This document shows positions 34,416-44,926 of a DNA stretch of 64,000 nucleotides, piece by piece. The notes beneath the pieces were generated by a model, which saw only the letters and a program-made list of their open reading frames with translations, had not been told where the DNA came from and made no database searches. The stretch covers positions 378,735,633-378,799,632 of the forward strand of contig NC_053039.3 in assembly GCF_002575655.3 (NCBI RefSeq). Reading direction: 5' to 3'. The position numbers were made by a program, and so were the translations under genes. How positions within the stretch are numbered: position 1 is the first letter of the stretch; every line of letters starts with the position of its first letter. Origin of the DNA: Aegilops tauschii subsp. strangulata (lineage: Eukaryota; Streptophyta; Magnoliopsida; Poales; Poaceae).

Positions 34416-35247
34416 ACCGTTTGGCCAAAAGAACGCCCCCGCACGCTGTGCAAGCTTGCGCTGTAAGCCGTCTGCGGCAGCGGGTCGCAAGACGTGCGAG
34501 AGGAGGACGAGAGGACACGTACACATACAGTTAATAAAAAAACTTTTGCGATTTAATTACCTACTATACCCCCATCCTGGTTTATAAGTAGGATTTAACT
34601 AATAAAATACGAATGCATGTTGCCATAGATTATATCATTGGAGTCGTATTTGAACATAGTTTCTAGCTATACAATTTTTGTAACATGCATTAACACTTTT
34701 TTGGTTAAATTTAAGGTTATACACCAGCAAGCGTTTGCCCGCAACACACACGGCTTATTCCATCATAAACAACTATGATGGATCAACTGTCTGCCACGTA
34801 TCGCACACGCAACTCTAATCTGATTCGTGCTTGATGTCTCCGACATCGCTCGCACAATTCGTCTTATTTGCCACGTATCACTGTGCCGTCCTCTGCTCGT
34901 GTCCCTCGGCAAGCTCTGCTCGCCGTTAGGCGCCGCAGTGCGCTGTGCTCACCGTTAGGCACTGCGGCACGCTCTGCTCGCGTCTGTCGGCGCGCTCGGC
35001 TTGTGGACAACTTTTCCTTGTGGCGACCGCGGAGCGCTCTGCTCGCGTCCCTCCGCGCGCGCTCTGCTAGCGGTTGGGCGTGCGCACAATCACGTCGGGG
35101 GCCCCATATGCATGCGGTTGCGCCTTGCGCGTTGCCACGTGATGTAGTTAGATGCGGCACGATGGAGTTACGCGCTGCAAATTAGAACTGCCATCAGGGC
35201 CTGCCGATATTCCTGGCCGTCCGGCTTCCCCTTTAATTCCTGCGGCC
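34416..35247. repeat. Inner subterminal-like repeats and GC-rich spacer of CACTA-L
   Basis: 34700-34860 repeats subterminal phrases (CACGTATCGCACACGC). 34880-35100 has GCTCTGCTCGCGTC-type GC-rich repeats. No gene is seen; frames here are compositional. Confidence 0.5.
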
Positions 35248-35256
35248 ATTATAACC
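35248..35256 (+). promoter_or_regulatory. TATA-like box of the exonuclease-like gene
   Basis: ATTATAACC about 75 bp before ATG 35328. The CACTA-2 copy has TATTATAG at the matching place, and both share CTTTCGATCGCGCCCCAC in the 5' leader. Confidence 0.55.
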
Positions 35257-35327
35257 TTAGTCACTTCAACCTTTCGATCGCGCCCCACAACACAACAAGC
35301 ACGCCCACGACGACACATAGAGAGGGG

Positions 35328-36020
35328 ATGTCCGACGGCGCTCCAATGGAGTTCGGCGAGCATAGAGTGGAGACCCACGCGAGGGAGACAGATCTCTTGG
35401 TGGTGTACACCATCGACCCGACCGTGGTGGACGACTACATCAACAACATTGAGCATTTGCTTGCTGGAGACAAGTACAAGGTGGTCGGCATCGACCTCCA
35501 GTACACCGCCGGTCGTCCCGACATTGATCAGAAGGTTGCCGTCGCCCAGTTGTGCGTGCACCATCATGTCCTCATGTACCACTACTGCATGGCCACTGAG
35601 CCTTGCGACCGTTTCAACAGGTTTGCCAACAGCACTGACTACAAGTTCGCCATGGTGGATACCACCAACGATGTAAAAGCGCTCAGTGTTACGGGCTTGG
35701 CCTGCAAGAACCTTGTCGAAATCCGTGACCACTACACGGTCTGGGGTAGCACGAAGAAGGACTCCATGGTCAAACTCGCCTCTGCCATCATCGACCCCTA
35801 CTACAAAAAGATGAAGCAGGATGCCCAGAGAACAAGTCCCGTATCCTGGCACGGGGCCTGGATGCGGCAACTGGATGAACCTCACCTCAGGTTTGCGGCG
35901 AAGAGCGTGTACACATGCTACGAGATGTACAGGCGGATCGTTGACATGAGGAAGTGCCTCATTGCCCAAATCGATGAGCCTGGATCGAGCCACAAGCAAA
36001 GCAAGCATCACAAGAAGTAG
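35328..36020 (+). CDS. DEDD 3'-5' exonuclease-like protein, probably inactive, CACTA-L cargo unit 5
   Basis: A 230-residue single frame from ATG 35328. The order of motifs follows the WRN/RNase D type 3'-5' exonuclease fold: motif I VVGIDLQYT (Asp56, Gln58), motif II VDTTNDVKAL (Asp115), then a degenerate motif III RFAAKSVYTCYEM (about 188-200). Active DEDD enzymes have D-x-E in motif I and an Asp in motif III; here they are Gln58 and Ser193, so catalysis is unlikely. The last 14 residues are Lys/His-rich. A known relative is the broken CACTA-2 copy, which keeps D-L-E in motif I. Because two CACTA elements carry it, it was mobilised as cargo. A nucleic-acid binding role without cleavage is possible but unproven. 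Confidence 0.72.
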   Translation: MSDGAPMEFGEHRVETHARETDLLVVYTIDPTVVDDYINNIEHLLAGDKYKVVGIDLQYTAGRPDIDQKVAVAQLCVHHHVLMYHYCMATEPCDRFNRFANSTDYKFAMVDTTNDVKALSVTGLACKNLVEIRDHYTVWGSTKKDSMVKLASAIIDPYYKKMKQDAQRTSPVSWHGAWMRQLDEPHLRFAAKSVYTCYEMYRRIVDMRKCLIAQIDEPGSSHKQSKHHKK

Positions 36021-36777
36021 ATGATGATCAGATGATCGTTTATGCTAGTTAATCACACATGTAATATATAGTTTACTTTATTGGTGTGTGGAAATGTCGT
36101 GTGTGTAGTAGCCACCTATGTAATTATGCATGTAATAGTTTACTTTGGTGTGTGCAAATGCCATGGTTGTAGTAGCCACCTATGTAAGTGGATGTTTAAT
36201 TTGGTTATGCAAGCATGTCCTTATAAATGTGTGTATATATATGTTGTTGTTCTGTATGCAATCACATTGCACAACACACACGTCTTATTAGCAGCAACCG
36301 TCTGTGTTATTATTGGTCTTCACACACATTTATGATTACAGACCTGTTTGCCGCGTATCACACACATCTTGTTAAGTAGAACCGTTTCTGTTCTCATGTC
36401 TCAACGCAAACAGTTCATCCGAGTGAACCGCATGCCGTATATCGCACACACCTTGATCTGGCTGACCGTTTCTTTTGTGTTGCCTAATCACAAACAGTTC
36501 ATCTGAGTGAACCGTATGCTGTGTATCGCACACGCCTTCATTTGGCTGCCCGTTTCTTTTGTTCCTCCTCATCGCAAATAGTTAATTGAACTGAACCGTA
36601 TGCCCTTCATCTTACACGCAACTAAAACCTGAACCATGTTTGATGCATCCGTCATCGCAAACATTTTATACATTTCTGACGGTTTTCATACATCATCGTT
36701 TGCGATTATTGCATCGAACACAGTTTCTCGAAGGGTCTCTGATCGTAGTGTCGCATTAGCAGCATCCTGCAGTAGTG
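36021..36777. repeat. Right subterminal repeats and terminus of CACTA-L
   Basis: Units of about 55-70 bp with GAACCGYATGCCGTATATCG-like phrases, ending CCTGCAGTAGTG. The last 150 bp match the left end of CACTA-2 in reverse. Confidence 0.8.
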
Positions 36778-37791
36778 TTATGAGCTATGGAATTGCTCTA
36801 GTACTTCACTTATATCTTTTTGAGCACGGTGTGCTTTGTTATTTTTGAAGAAATGCTCTCATGCTTCACTTAGATTTATTTGGGTGTTAGTATTTTTTTA
36901 GAAATTCTCTCTTGCTTCACTTAGATTTATTTGAGAGAAAGAAATATTATGCTCATGATCTTCACTTATATTTTTTGAGCTTATTATTAAAAAAAGCAAC
37001 ATATGAAACTAGTCCCAAAGTGATAGATATCCAAGGAGGATATAATAAAAACTTTCATGAAGATCATTGGACAAAATAAACTTGATTGTTTGTAATAGTT
37101 TTGAGATATGATGATATGATATGTGAGTCATGTTGATGAGTAACTATGCTTTAGTAAGAATATTGGTGTTAAGGTTTGTGATTCCCTATGCAAGCACGAA
37201 AGTCAATAGTTATGCAATATTACATCCTACTTGGGGTGCATTATTTGGTGTTAATTATGTTCAATGCTCGCTTATGAGATTTTTCGTTTTTTGGTTGGTC
37301 GCTTCTCAATCTTTTGCTAGCCTTCATTTTGCACTAAGTATGATCACTACCTGTGCATCCAAAATCCTTTAAACCAGTTTTGCCATATGAGTCCACTATA
37401 CCTACCTATATGCGGTATTTCAAAATAAATTTGCATCTGCCATATCTAATTTTCAAAATAAACTTCTCTTTTTTGTGCTCGTACCGCTCATGAAATGGTA
37501 GGGGGTGGCTAATATATTTCCATGCTAGATGTGTTATTCTCACGATGAGTGTTTATTCACTTGTCATTGCACGAGACTACGACAAAGGTATTAGGGATGC
37601 CCAGTCCCAAAATAAAAAATGAAATTACTTTATGTTGTCAAATAACAAATTCCTTTGAAAGTGTTGGTATGGAAGGCACCCGTGGATACGGTTAGCCATG
37701 GAAAGTGAAAGTATGGTGGAAGAAGGAATAAACTTTATTTTCTGTTTGGGAACCGCCTAGGATATATCTACCATCGAAAGTATTGGGAACT
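36778..37791 (+). other. Element C interior, short imperfect repeats
   Basis: Several imperfect units TGCTTCACTTAGATTTATTT lie at 36785-36985, then AT-rich text with no supportable frame. The TTA at 36778-36780 is the CACTA-L duplication and GAACT at 37787-37791 the element B duplication. Confidence 0.6.
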
Positions 37792-40700
37792 TGTAGCGAC
37801 CCGACCCGAATGGATCAAGTCTCTGTGCTTAAGTGTCATCCCTGGATCGGTATGCTGACACACACAGTACTCGAGGATTTATAACAGAGGTAAATCACAT
37901 GTATAAAGTAACGTAAATACTATTACCTCAATCCAAATAGCGGAAGTAACAAGGTTGTGGATTCCCATCAACACCAACGGCAAAGTTGAGTGTAGAAATC
38001 GTAACCCTAACGAATCACTTACTCGTTGTAAGATATCCTGCAACATGAAACGTTGCAGCCCGAAAACGGGTCAGCACATGGAATATGCTGGCAAATTCAC
38101 ACCATAGAGAAATGATGAACAAAGTCTATCACTACATGCATATATGGCTAGTGGAAAAGCTCTATGGTTATAATGTTTTTGCGAAAAGCCAATTTTTCCC
38201 TACTTCAAAGGAATAAATTTTATTTAACTATCATGGTGGTTGTGAAACATTGAGATGGTTGACAGCATCTCAATCCCAATTAAGTATCATCATTAACCCA
38301 ACAATATTAATTAAAGTAACATGATGAGATCAACGGGATAATCCAAGAACTAGATACTCAAGATGTCCATAACCGGGGACACGGCTAATCATGATTAGTT
38401 TGTACACTCTGCAGAGGTTTGTGCACTTTTCCCCACAAGACTCGATCGCCTCCGCTTGATTCTCGCACTGCATGATGTTTGAGAAACGGATGACCGAGAC
38501 ACAGTCTTTCCGAAGAGGTCCCCTTAACCGATAGATAGGCCGGTACACCTACAATCCCCTACATCTGCTAGCCCATCATGGAAAGGTTTCCCACAACTTG
38601 CTCAACTATGCTAGAGCCCATAATAGCTTGTGGCTGCACACGGAAGTTTCTAGCATGAATAATCTTATGATCCCTTTGAGCCTGGGTGGCGGTCCTTATA
38701 CAAACAGACAACACTGGATTCTCCAGGTGCCTCAATCCACCCAGATGTGAGTTTTAGTTGCCACCTTAGGTAAACCATTATTAACAATCTCACATCTGTC
38801 ATGAATATCTCTCAAACCCAATCCACGTCTACGAGCATAGCATGGCAATATAATAGCAACGTAGAAGTAACTCCCAAGGGTTTGATAAATAAAACAGGTA
38901 ATAGGTACTACCTCAACTACTTCCCAATACCCTCAATTTAAATTAGATCCTAACCATGCAATGTTTGAGGTTTGAATCTAATGCACAAAAACTGGGTATG
39001 AACGGGATATGATCAAAGTGTGAACTTGCCTGCAATGTTGATGAAGATGATTCATACTCAAAACTCTTGATAGATCTACTCGGCACACTCCGGTCAATCT
39101 ATCGTAAGCAAGCAATAGTAACCACACATAAGCAATCAGTCAAAAGATCGAGAAGAACGAAGGAGACACTTCAGAAAACATCAAAACCAAGCAAATAACT
39201 CTTGCAACATAAAACAATTTCTAACAGTACCAAAATTATGTGAATTTGGCCTTATCAGAAAGTTTAGGTCAAGAGCTTTGGTTTGCAAAAAGAATCAACT
39301 CAAACGGAGTTACGGAACTTAAGTTATGAACAAAAGATGTTTGAATACAAATATGTTTGAATCCAAATTTTAAAACTTTCAAAAACATGTTTAAGTTGTT
39401 TTACTGGATAGAGGAGATCATAACGAAGAAGTGGGCGTTGGTTTCGTTGGATTTGGACAAACGAGTGAAAAGTTATGAGTGTTTGAAAACCAGGGGCTAT
39501 TCTGTAAGAAAAACAAATTGCTACTAGGTCCCTGGCCGAAAATAACAAAAAAAAACTAAATAGTGAACGTTCGTTTATAGGATCTAAACAGTGGACGTTC
39601 GCAGTTTAGTAAAACCTAAAAAAAATAGATCTAGGTTTTCTTAATAAAACCAAAACGAATAATAAAAAACCCGGGGCGGTTCACGGTTTATACCGGTGGG
39701 GTTTTCATCGAAAACCGGCGGTTTTCGCGGCGGACCGGGTCGGCGGTGGCGGGGTTCGCCGGTGTCGGAGAAGGGCGGCGGGCAGCTGGGGCTCGACCGG
39801 AGCGGCGGCTCTGGTGGCCCGCGGCGAGGGCGGAGTGGACGGGGAGGGGCGGCGCTGAGCGGCGGACCCGATGGCGGTGGTGGCGGCGGCCGAGCGCGCC
39901 GGTGGAGTGCGGGGCGAGGCAGCGGATCTCGCCGGCGGCGGCGGCTATGCGGCTCGAGGCGGCGGTGAGAAGAGAGGAGAGAGAGAGGGGTCGGGGCCCG
40001 GGGCTCCGGCTTTTAAGAGGGGGGGCGAGAGGTGGCGTGGAGGAGGGGTAGGAGGAGGCCGGGGCGGCCACAGCGAGCGGCGGCGGCGGCTCGGACTCGG
40101 GGAGGAGTCCCGCACGGGGACGACGGCGGTGCGCGGAGCTGGGCCTTGGCCTGGCAAGAGCTGGGCCGGCCCAGTTCGGCGGAGGGAATTTTTTTTTAAG
40201 AAACAGAGAAACAAAAAAAATAATAAAAACAGAAGAAAATAAAATATTATATAGGCATATAATATATCAAAATTTTCAGAAAAAGTTTTCCTACAACGTG
40301 AACATTTTTGTAGAGTCAGATAAAATCCACACAAATTTAATAAATCACATAGTGCTGCTGACTTAATAAAATCCAATAAAATCATTTTAAAAATACCAAA
40401 ATGATTTCTAATTTATTTTTTCTCCAATTTTCTGATGTAGGGAATCATGTTACCCTATTTTCTGTATATTTTATTTTTGGAGAAAAATAATTTGAATAAA
40501 ACTCAAATAACTCCAATATTGAAAAATAATTTCAATGGGACTTTGAATAAATCCTTTGAAACTCCCAACTCATATTTCATATGTTTTGAAGAAGTCATTT
40601 TATCTTCGCTCGTGAAAATCATTGAGTTGCATAAAGTTTTAGAATTGGAAATATTCTCAAATGAAATTCAAATATTTTCAACACCCCTTTTCATTTAAAT

Positions 40701-40929
40701 AAATGGAAGAAGTCATGTCATCTTCTCTCGAGGGTCTTGTGATGAAAAGAATTTGAATTCATGGAGATCATAAAAGAAAAATGAAAGTTTGGGAAAGTCC
40801 TTTTATTCCCTCTCATTTAACTTTCAAAAGATTTTGAATTCCACTCACTTTCAGTCAATCAATCAAACAATCAATCCAATCTATCTGTTTATTATAACAT
40901 TCCAAAATTTAGAATTTTGGGATGTTACA
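37792..40929 (-). repeat. 3' LTR of element B
   Basis: 3138 bp, GC-rich between 39690 and 40190. Frames on both strands there are compositional. Confidence 0.9.
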
Positions 40930-40943
40930 AACCTACCACCCTT
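40930..40943 (-). promoter_or_regulatory. Polypurine tract of element B
   Basis: Minus-strand AAGGGTGGTAGGTT next to the 3' LTR, identical to element A. Confidence 0.75.
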
Positions 40944-42124
40944 AATATGAATCTCGTCCTCGAGATTCGGAGAGGCTAGCAAGAAATAGGTTAGGGTTTG
41001 GGGGTCTTCTCAAAATCCATCGATCATCTCAGGGGTCTGGGGTGCTACCACCCTTAGAAACATTGTTACGGTTCCACCAAAACTCGTATACTCCATCCTT
41101 GTTGTTGACAGTGTCAGTCTTCTCAGATTCTCGGAAAAATTCCTTCTCTGGCTCTTTGGGTAGCGGCATAACCTTCTTCTGTCTTTCATCTTGGTAAGGT
41201 TATTCCGAGACTGGGTCTTCATAGCTGACGGGTCTAGCGCCAATACTAAACAACTATCGACATCTCATGGTGGTTAACAATTTACGGTTTCTCCTGCAGG
41301 AAATGGGTCTGGGTTGAACCTCACCGTATAACCTACGGTTGGCAACAACTGCCATGTACAAGGGACAATACCTATACCATTCTAAGGTTTAAACAAGGTT
41401 TAAATCGTCGTCACTCTACTATAGGTAAGTCACTCAGATTTACCATCCCATATAGCAAAGCGGACAATAAGAGTAAGTCGGTATGGTGATCAATCCATCC
41501 CGCACCCAAATCATTACCTTGTATATGGTTTAGCGAATCTCGCATTCTAACACTCGGTCATCCTCGCAAGCATTGCAGAATTTCTCTTGTCGACGAACCA
41601 AGTTCGGATAAATCCATGGATTCTGCAAGCCAAACAAACATCTATCGTTCCTTCACAACTCTCAGGTTTTTGCGTTACTCCTATAAAATCGTCTGTCGAT
41701 AAAATCGTAACTTCTTCCAGGGTTTTCATTCAACAAGAGTGTACTTGCTTCTTGGCAGGTCCTGGGGCCTGTGGGTTATGGGCCCACCTCATCACTTGTA
41801 GTTCTTGAACTTATCATCGAGCAACTGATCATTAATCCAACATCCAACTTCCTGGTATTCTTAAATCCATCCAATTGTACTGTCTTCCTTCCTTCTATTG
41901 GCACCACTAGGACATGATTACTCAGACTCATCATGGATTTCCATTGGTACATATTTCCAACATCATACCTCCTTTATATCCAATAGTAATTTATCTCTTA
42001 TCCTCGGGGGATATCCCACATACCGAGATAAAAAAAACTTATACTTATGAAGTCCATACTCCACTTCGTGGAACATCATTATCCTTTCCAGGGTCAAGCG
42101 TCCTTACAGGGGAATATTGGCCAT
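40944..42124 (-). pseudogene. Degenerate 3' interior of element B
   Basis: No open pol. The equivalent of element A's 12942-14100. Text at 41955-42115 is repeated imperfectly at 42340-42490, so a local duplication surrounds the integrase remnant. Confidence 0.5.
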
Positions 42125-42358
42125 CTCTGCATGGCACTTCTTCAATTGGGAAACGTGAAACACATCATGAACTCATGACAGTCCTTCGGGTGACCCCAAC
42201 TTGTTGGCCACTTCTCCCATACACTCCAAAACTCGGTATGGTCCTACAAATCTCGGGGCTAACTTTCCCTTAACTCCAAATAGTTTAACTCCTCGCAGAG
42301 GGGACACACGAAGACATGCTCTGTCTCCAATTTCATAGACTACCTCCTTTGCATCCAA
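42125..42358 (-). pseudogene. Gypsy integrase C-terminal remnant in element B
   Basis: The frame reads RVSPLRGVKLFGVKGKLAPR then FVGPYRVLECMGEVANKLG, the end of a Ty3/Gypsy integrase just before the chromodomain-type tail. After a stop at 42173-42175, VHDVFHVSQLKKCHAEM follows in the same frame. Only about 75 codons remain, so the pol gene was deleted and not merely mutated. In an intact element this domain helps integrate DNA in the nucleus; here it is inert. Confidence 0.8.
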
Positions 42359-42725
42359 TAATACTCCATACCCTCATATTCTTGGGGTATCCAACATATC
42401 GAGATAAAACTCATACTTATTTTGTTCGAAATCCACTTCGTGGAATATCATTACCTTTTTCCAAGGGTCAAGTTTCCTCACGGGGTACTACCACCTTTAA
42501 AATGCACAATCTTCCATAGACCATATTTCTCATATCCTCGAAAATGGTCAAAATCTTTCTTCCTAGAGTAACAACTCATAAAATCCAAATCAATACCAAT
42601 GATGCTAACTTTATTGATTCTCAAATTATTACAATCTCTTGTATTCCATTACATGCCTCAATCCGACACCTCACTAATAAAAGAAATGTCCACACTAATA
42701 CTACTATATTTCTCGTTGCACTCAA

Positions 42726-43205
42726 CTATTTGTCACAAGTCTCCGTCTCCTTGGGGCATTCTCTGGCAAAGTGTCGTGCTTCATCACAACGGAAACATAT
42801 TACTTCTGACATATCTCGAGGTTTCCTTGTGATTATATAACCTCCTGGGGTCCTCATCTTCCCCTTTGGGCAATCATTGTGGTAGTGTCCTGAATTTTTG
42901 CACCTGAAACATGTGATATGACTCAGGTCTCTCTTTGTAGAAATTGGGTTGTTCCTGGGATCCAATCTACTTCTCTTCCTGGACTTTTCCGTTCCAATCA
43001 GGGCTTCTATTTCCTGTGGGTCATACTCTACTTCCTCTGTCGGAAATTCTACTAAATCCCCATTCAGACAATTTTGGGAGATGTGTCCTTCTCCACATGA
43101 ATAGCATGACTTGGTGCAGGGTTTAATTAGTTCTTCTTTGGGTGTGTCCTCCACCTCTTCCTTCATCACAGATTCCTCTAAAATTTCCATGAGGGCTCTT
43201 TTCAT
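42726..43205 (-). pseudogene. gag-like zinc-knuckle block of element B, 3' part
   Basis: 159 codons. CCHC knuckles: CFRCKNSGHYHNDC and CFRCDEARHFAREC are canonical; CYSCGEGHISQNC lacks one spacer residue. It is separated from the upstream block by a stop at 43209-43211. Element A is open at that point, so the lesions in the two relatives differ. Gag proteins coat element RNA; this copy is split. Confidence 0.78.
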
Positions 43206-43208
43206 TGC

Positions 43209-44162
43209 TTATTTCTTCTGCTGGACGGTCCTTTGTACCACGGGGTAGATGTGACACTGAGCAGGGTAGTGGGTAGTCCCTTCACACAAGAAACAAGTGA
43301 TCTGCCGAGTTTGGCATTCTTCAGCTGGGTGACTTCCTTCACAATTAGGGCATTCATCCTTGTGTTCCTTATGGTTGTGTCCTATTTCTCCACAAGGCTT
43401 GTATGCACAATGTTTCTTCATATCCTTTCCATAAGGCTTCAATTTCTGGGACACAAGACAAGATCTTTGTAGAGTCCACTTAAATTCTTTCCAAGTGGTT
43501 ACTCCTTGCCATCCATTGATGGTTTGGTACATCCTCCACCAAGTAGCAGCACCTCTTTCAAAACATTGAAGAGCATGCCGGGTCATATCCTTTCCGACTA
43601 TAGGGTTATTCTTCATGTGATCCTCCATGTTCTGAATCCATCGGTCCGTCTCCAATTGACTCATCGGTCCAGAAAATACAAGCTCATCTCCATTCATCCT
43701 CTGTTGGGTCCATGGGTTTGGGGTGAGATAAGAGAGGTAGAGAGGGATGCACACAATACAAACAAATAGTTTTGAAAACACAGATTTTTTTATTGTGGCT
43801 GTCGGAAAAGCAACAAAGAAATGACAGCTCACAAACGTCGCATCTAACGTAGGCATATAACAGGGGTTGGGTCTTCTAAAGGTCAATAAGTCTTCAACGT
43901 CGCCAAACTTTTCAAGTCTTGTTAATGTCTCCGATGGCTTCTTCCAATCAGGCTTGTCCTTCTCAAGTTCTTTTGCCAAATCATCTCTGTTGACGCGAAG
44001 TCTCTCGTGACGTCCTTTAATATTTCTGGAGCTGCACTCCAACTTCTGGGTCTCAACATCCTTGACATGAACCATGATCCTATTGTCCTTCAGTTCATGA
44101 CGAATCTTTGATGTCTCGAGGTTTTGCTCCTCCATCATGGCTACTTTCAGCTTCTGGGTCAT
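43209..44162 (-). pseudogene. gag-like region of element B, 5' part
   Basis: A 317-codon frame from ATG 44162. Around the middle it has MSQLETDRWIQNMEDHMKNN and GAATWWRMYQTINGWQGVTT, typical gag text, and then CFLCEGTTHYPAQC. The first 120 codons are basic helical text followed by a hydrophobic stretch (about residues 130-150) that may be an untranslated or intronic part. It ends at a stop where the family would read on into 43205-42726. Confidence 0.7.
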
Positions 44163-44572
44163 GAGTCCTTCACGAAATGCTTACTTGTTGAATACTACTT
44201 CCTGAAGGTTCATCTTTAACTTCCTGATGTAATGCTCCAGATCCTGGTGATACACCAGCTATAGTTAGAACTGCATCCTTTGCTGATAGGTGCTCCAGCA
44301 GCCTTCTACCATCCAATCCTTATGACGAACTGCATGCTTAACTCCGCACGGTGACAATAGCATAAGCGGACGATAACATCATGGATAGTCATGTTTATGC
44401 CCATGTTACTGCCATGAGCTTTCATTCCATAACTGATATCTCCTGCCTTAGGGTTTTCTTTGACAAATTTTTTGAGTTTCTAACTCTCCATGTTTCGGTC
44501 TTTCTCCGATACACCTTGCTCTCGAGTATTGACAGCTTCCATAGTCTGCCAAGTTCCATAAGGGTAACCTTC

Positions 44573-44893
44573 CTAGGTCATACACATCTGGCAATTCTTC
44601 AGAGCCTTCAAATTCTCCCAGTCTTCGGAGTCTTCAACCATTGTAGTTTCCATTATCATAATGCATGGTAAAATCCTCTTTATTCCAAATGGTCTTGGTT
44701 GTCCGATATCTTGTCCTTCTTGGAGTGGTCTCATCAGTCGAATCTTCGTGTGGTCAAAAGGGGAAAGGGGTATGGTCTCACTAAAAGGGAATATTGGAAT
44801 AAGACTCAGAAAAGGAGAGAGGTAAAAGATGTTTTTGAAAAGGAAAGTTTTAGAGAAAATCCTTCCTATGGGATTGCCAGTTTCTAGGGTCAC
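44573..44893 (-). other. Element B leader ORF
   Basis: An open stretch near the primer-binding site containing MRPLQEGQDIGQPRPFG and EDSEDWENLKALKNC. Similar text occurs in element A in broken form (about 16190-16400). It may be a small leader ORF; translation is unproven and the apparent start is GTG. Confidence 0.35.
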
Positions 44894-44911
44894 GTCCTAC
44901 AGTCAACATGT

Positions 44912-44923
44912 GCTCTGATATCA
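44912..44923 (-). promoter_or_regulatory. Primer-binding site of element B
   Basis: Minus-strand TGATATCAGAGC, one mismatch from the Met-tRNA site, three bases from the LTR. Confidence 0.85.
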
Positions 44924-44926
44924 TCT

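Larger units (their letters stand above)
21471..36777. mobile_element. CACTA-L: 15.3-kb CACTA transposon with gene cargo
   Basis: It starts CACTAGTATAGCGAGG at 21471 and ends CCTGCAGTAGTG at 36777, with TTA duplicated on both sides (21468-21470, 36778-36780). Flanking element C text joins sensibly across it. Without solo LTR D its own length is about 11.1 kb. Five gene-like units are present (B3 protein, 94-residue fragment, Ala-rich protein, coiled-coil protein, exonuclease-like protein), but no transposase frame, so it is non-autonomous. The two termini share little beyond CACTA. Confidence 0.88.
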
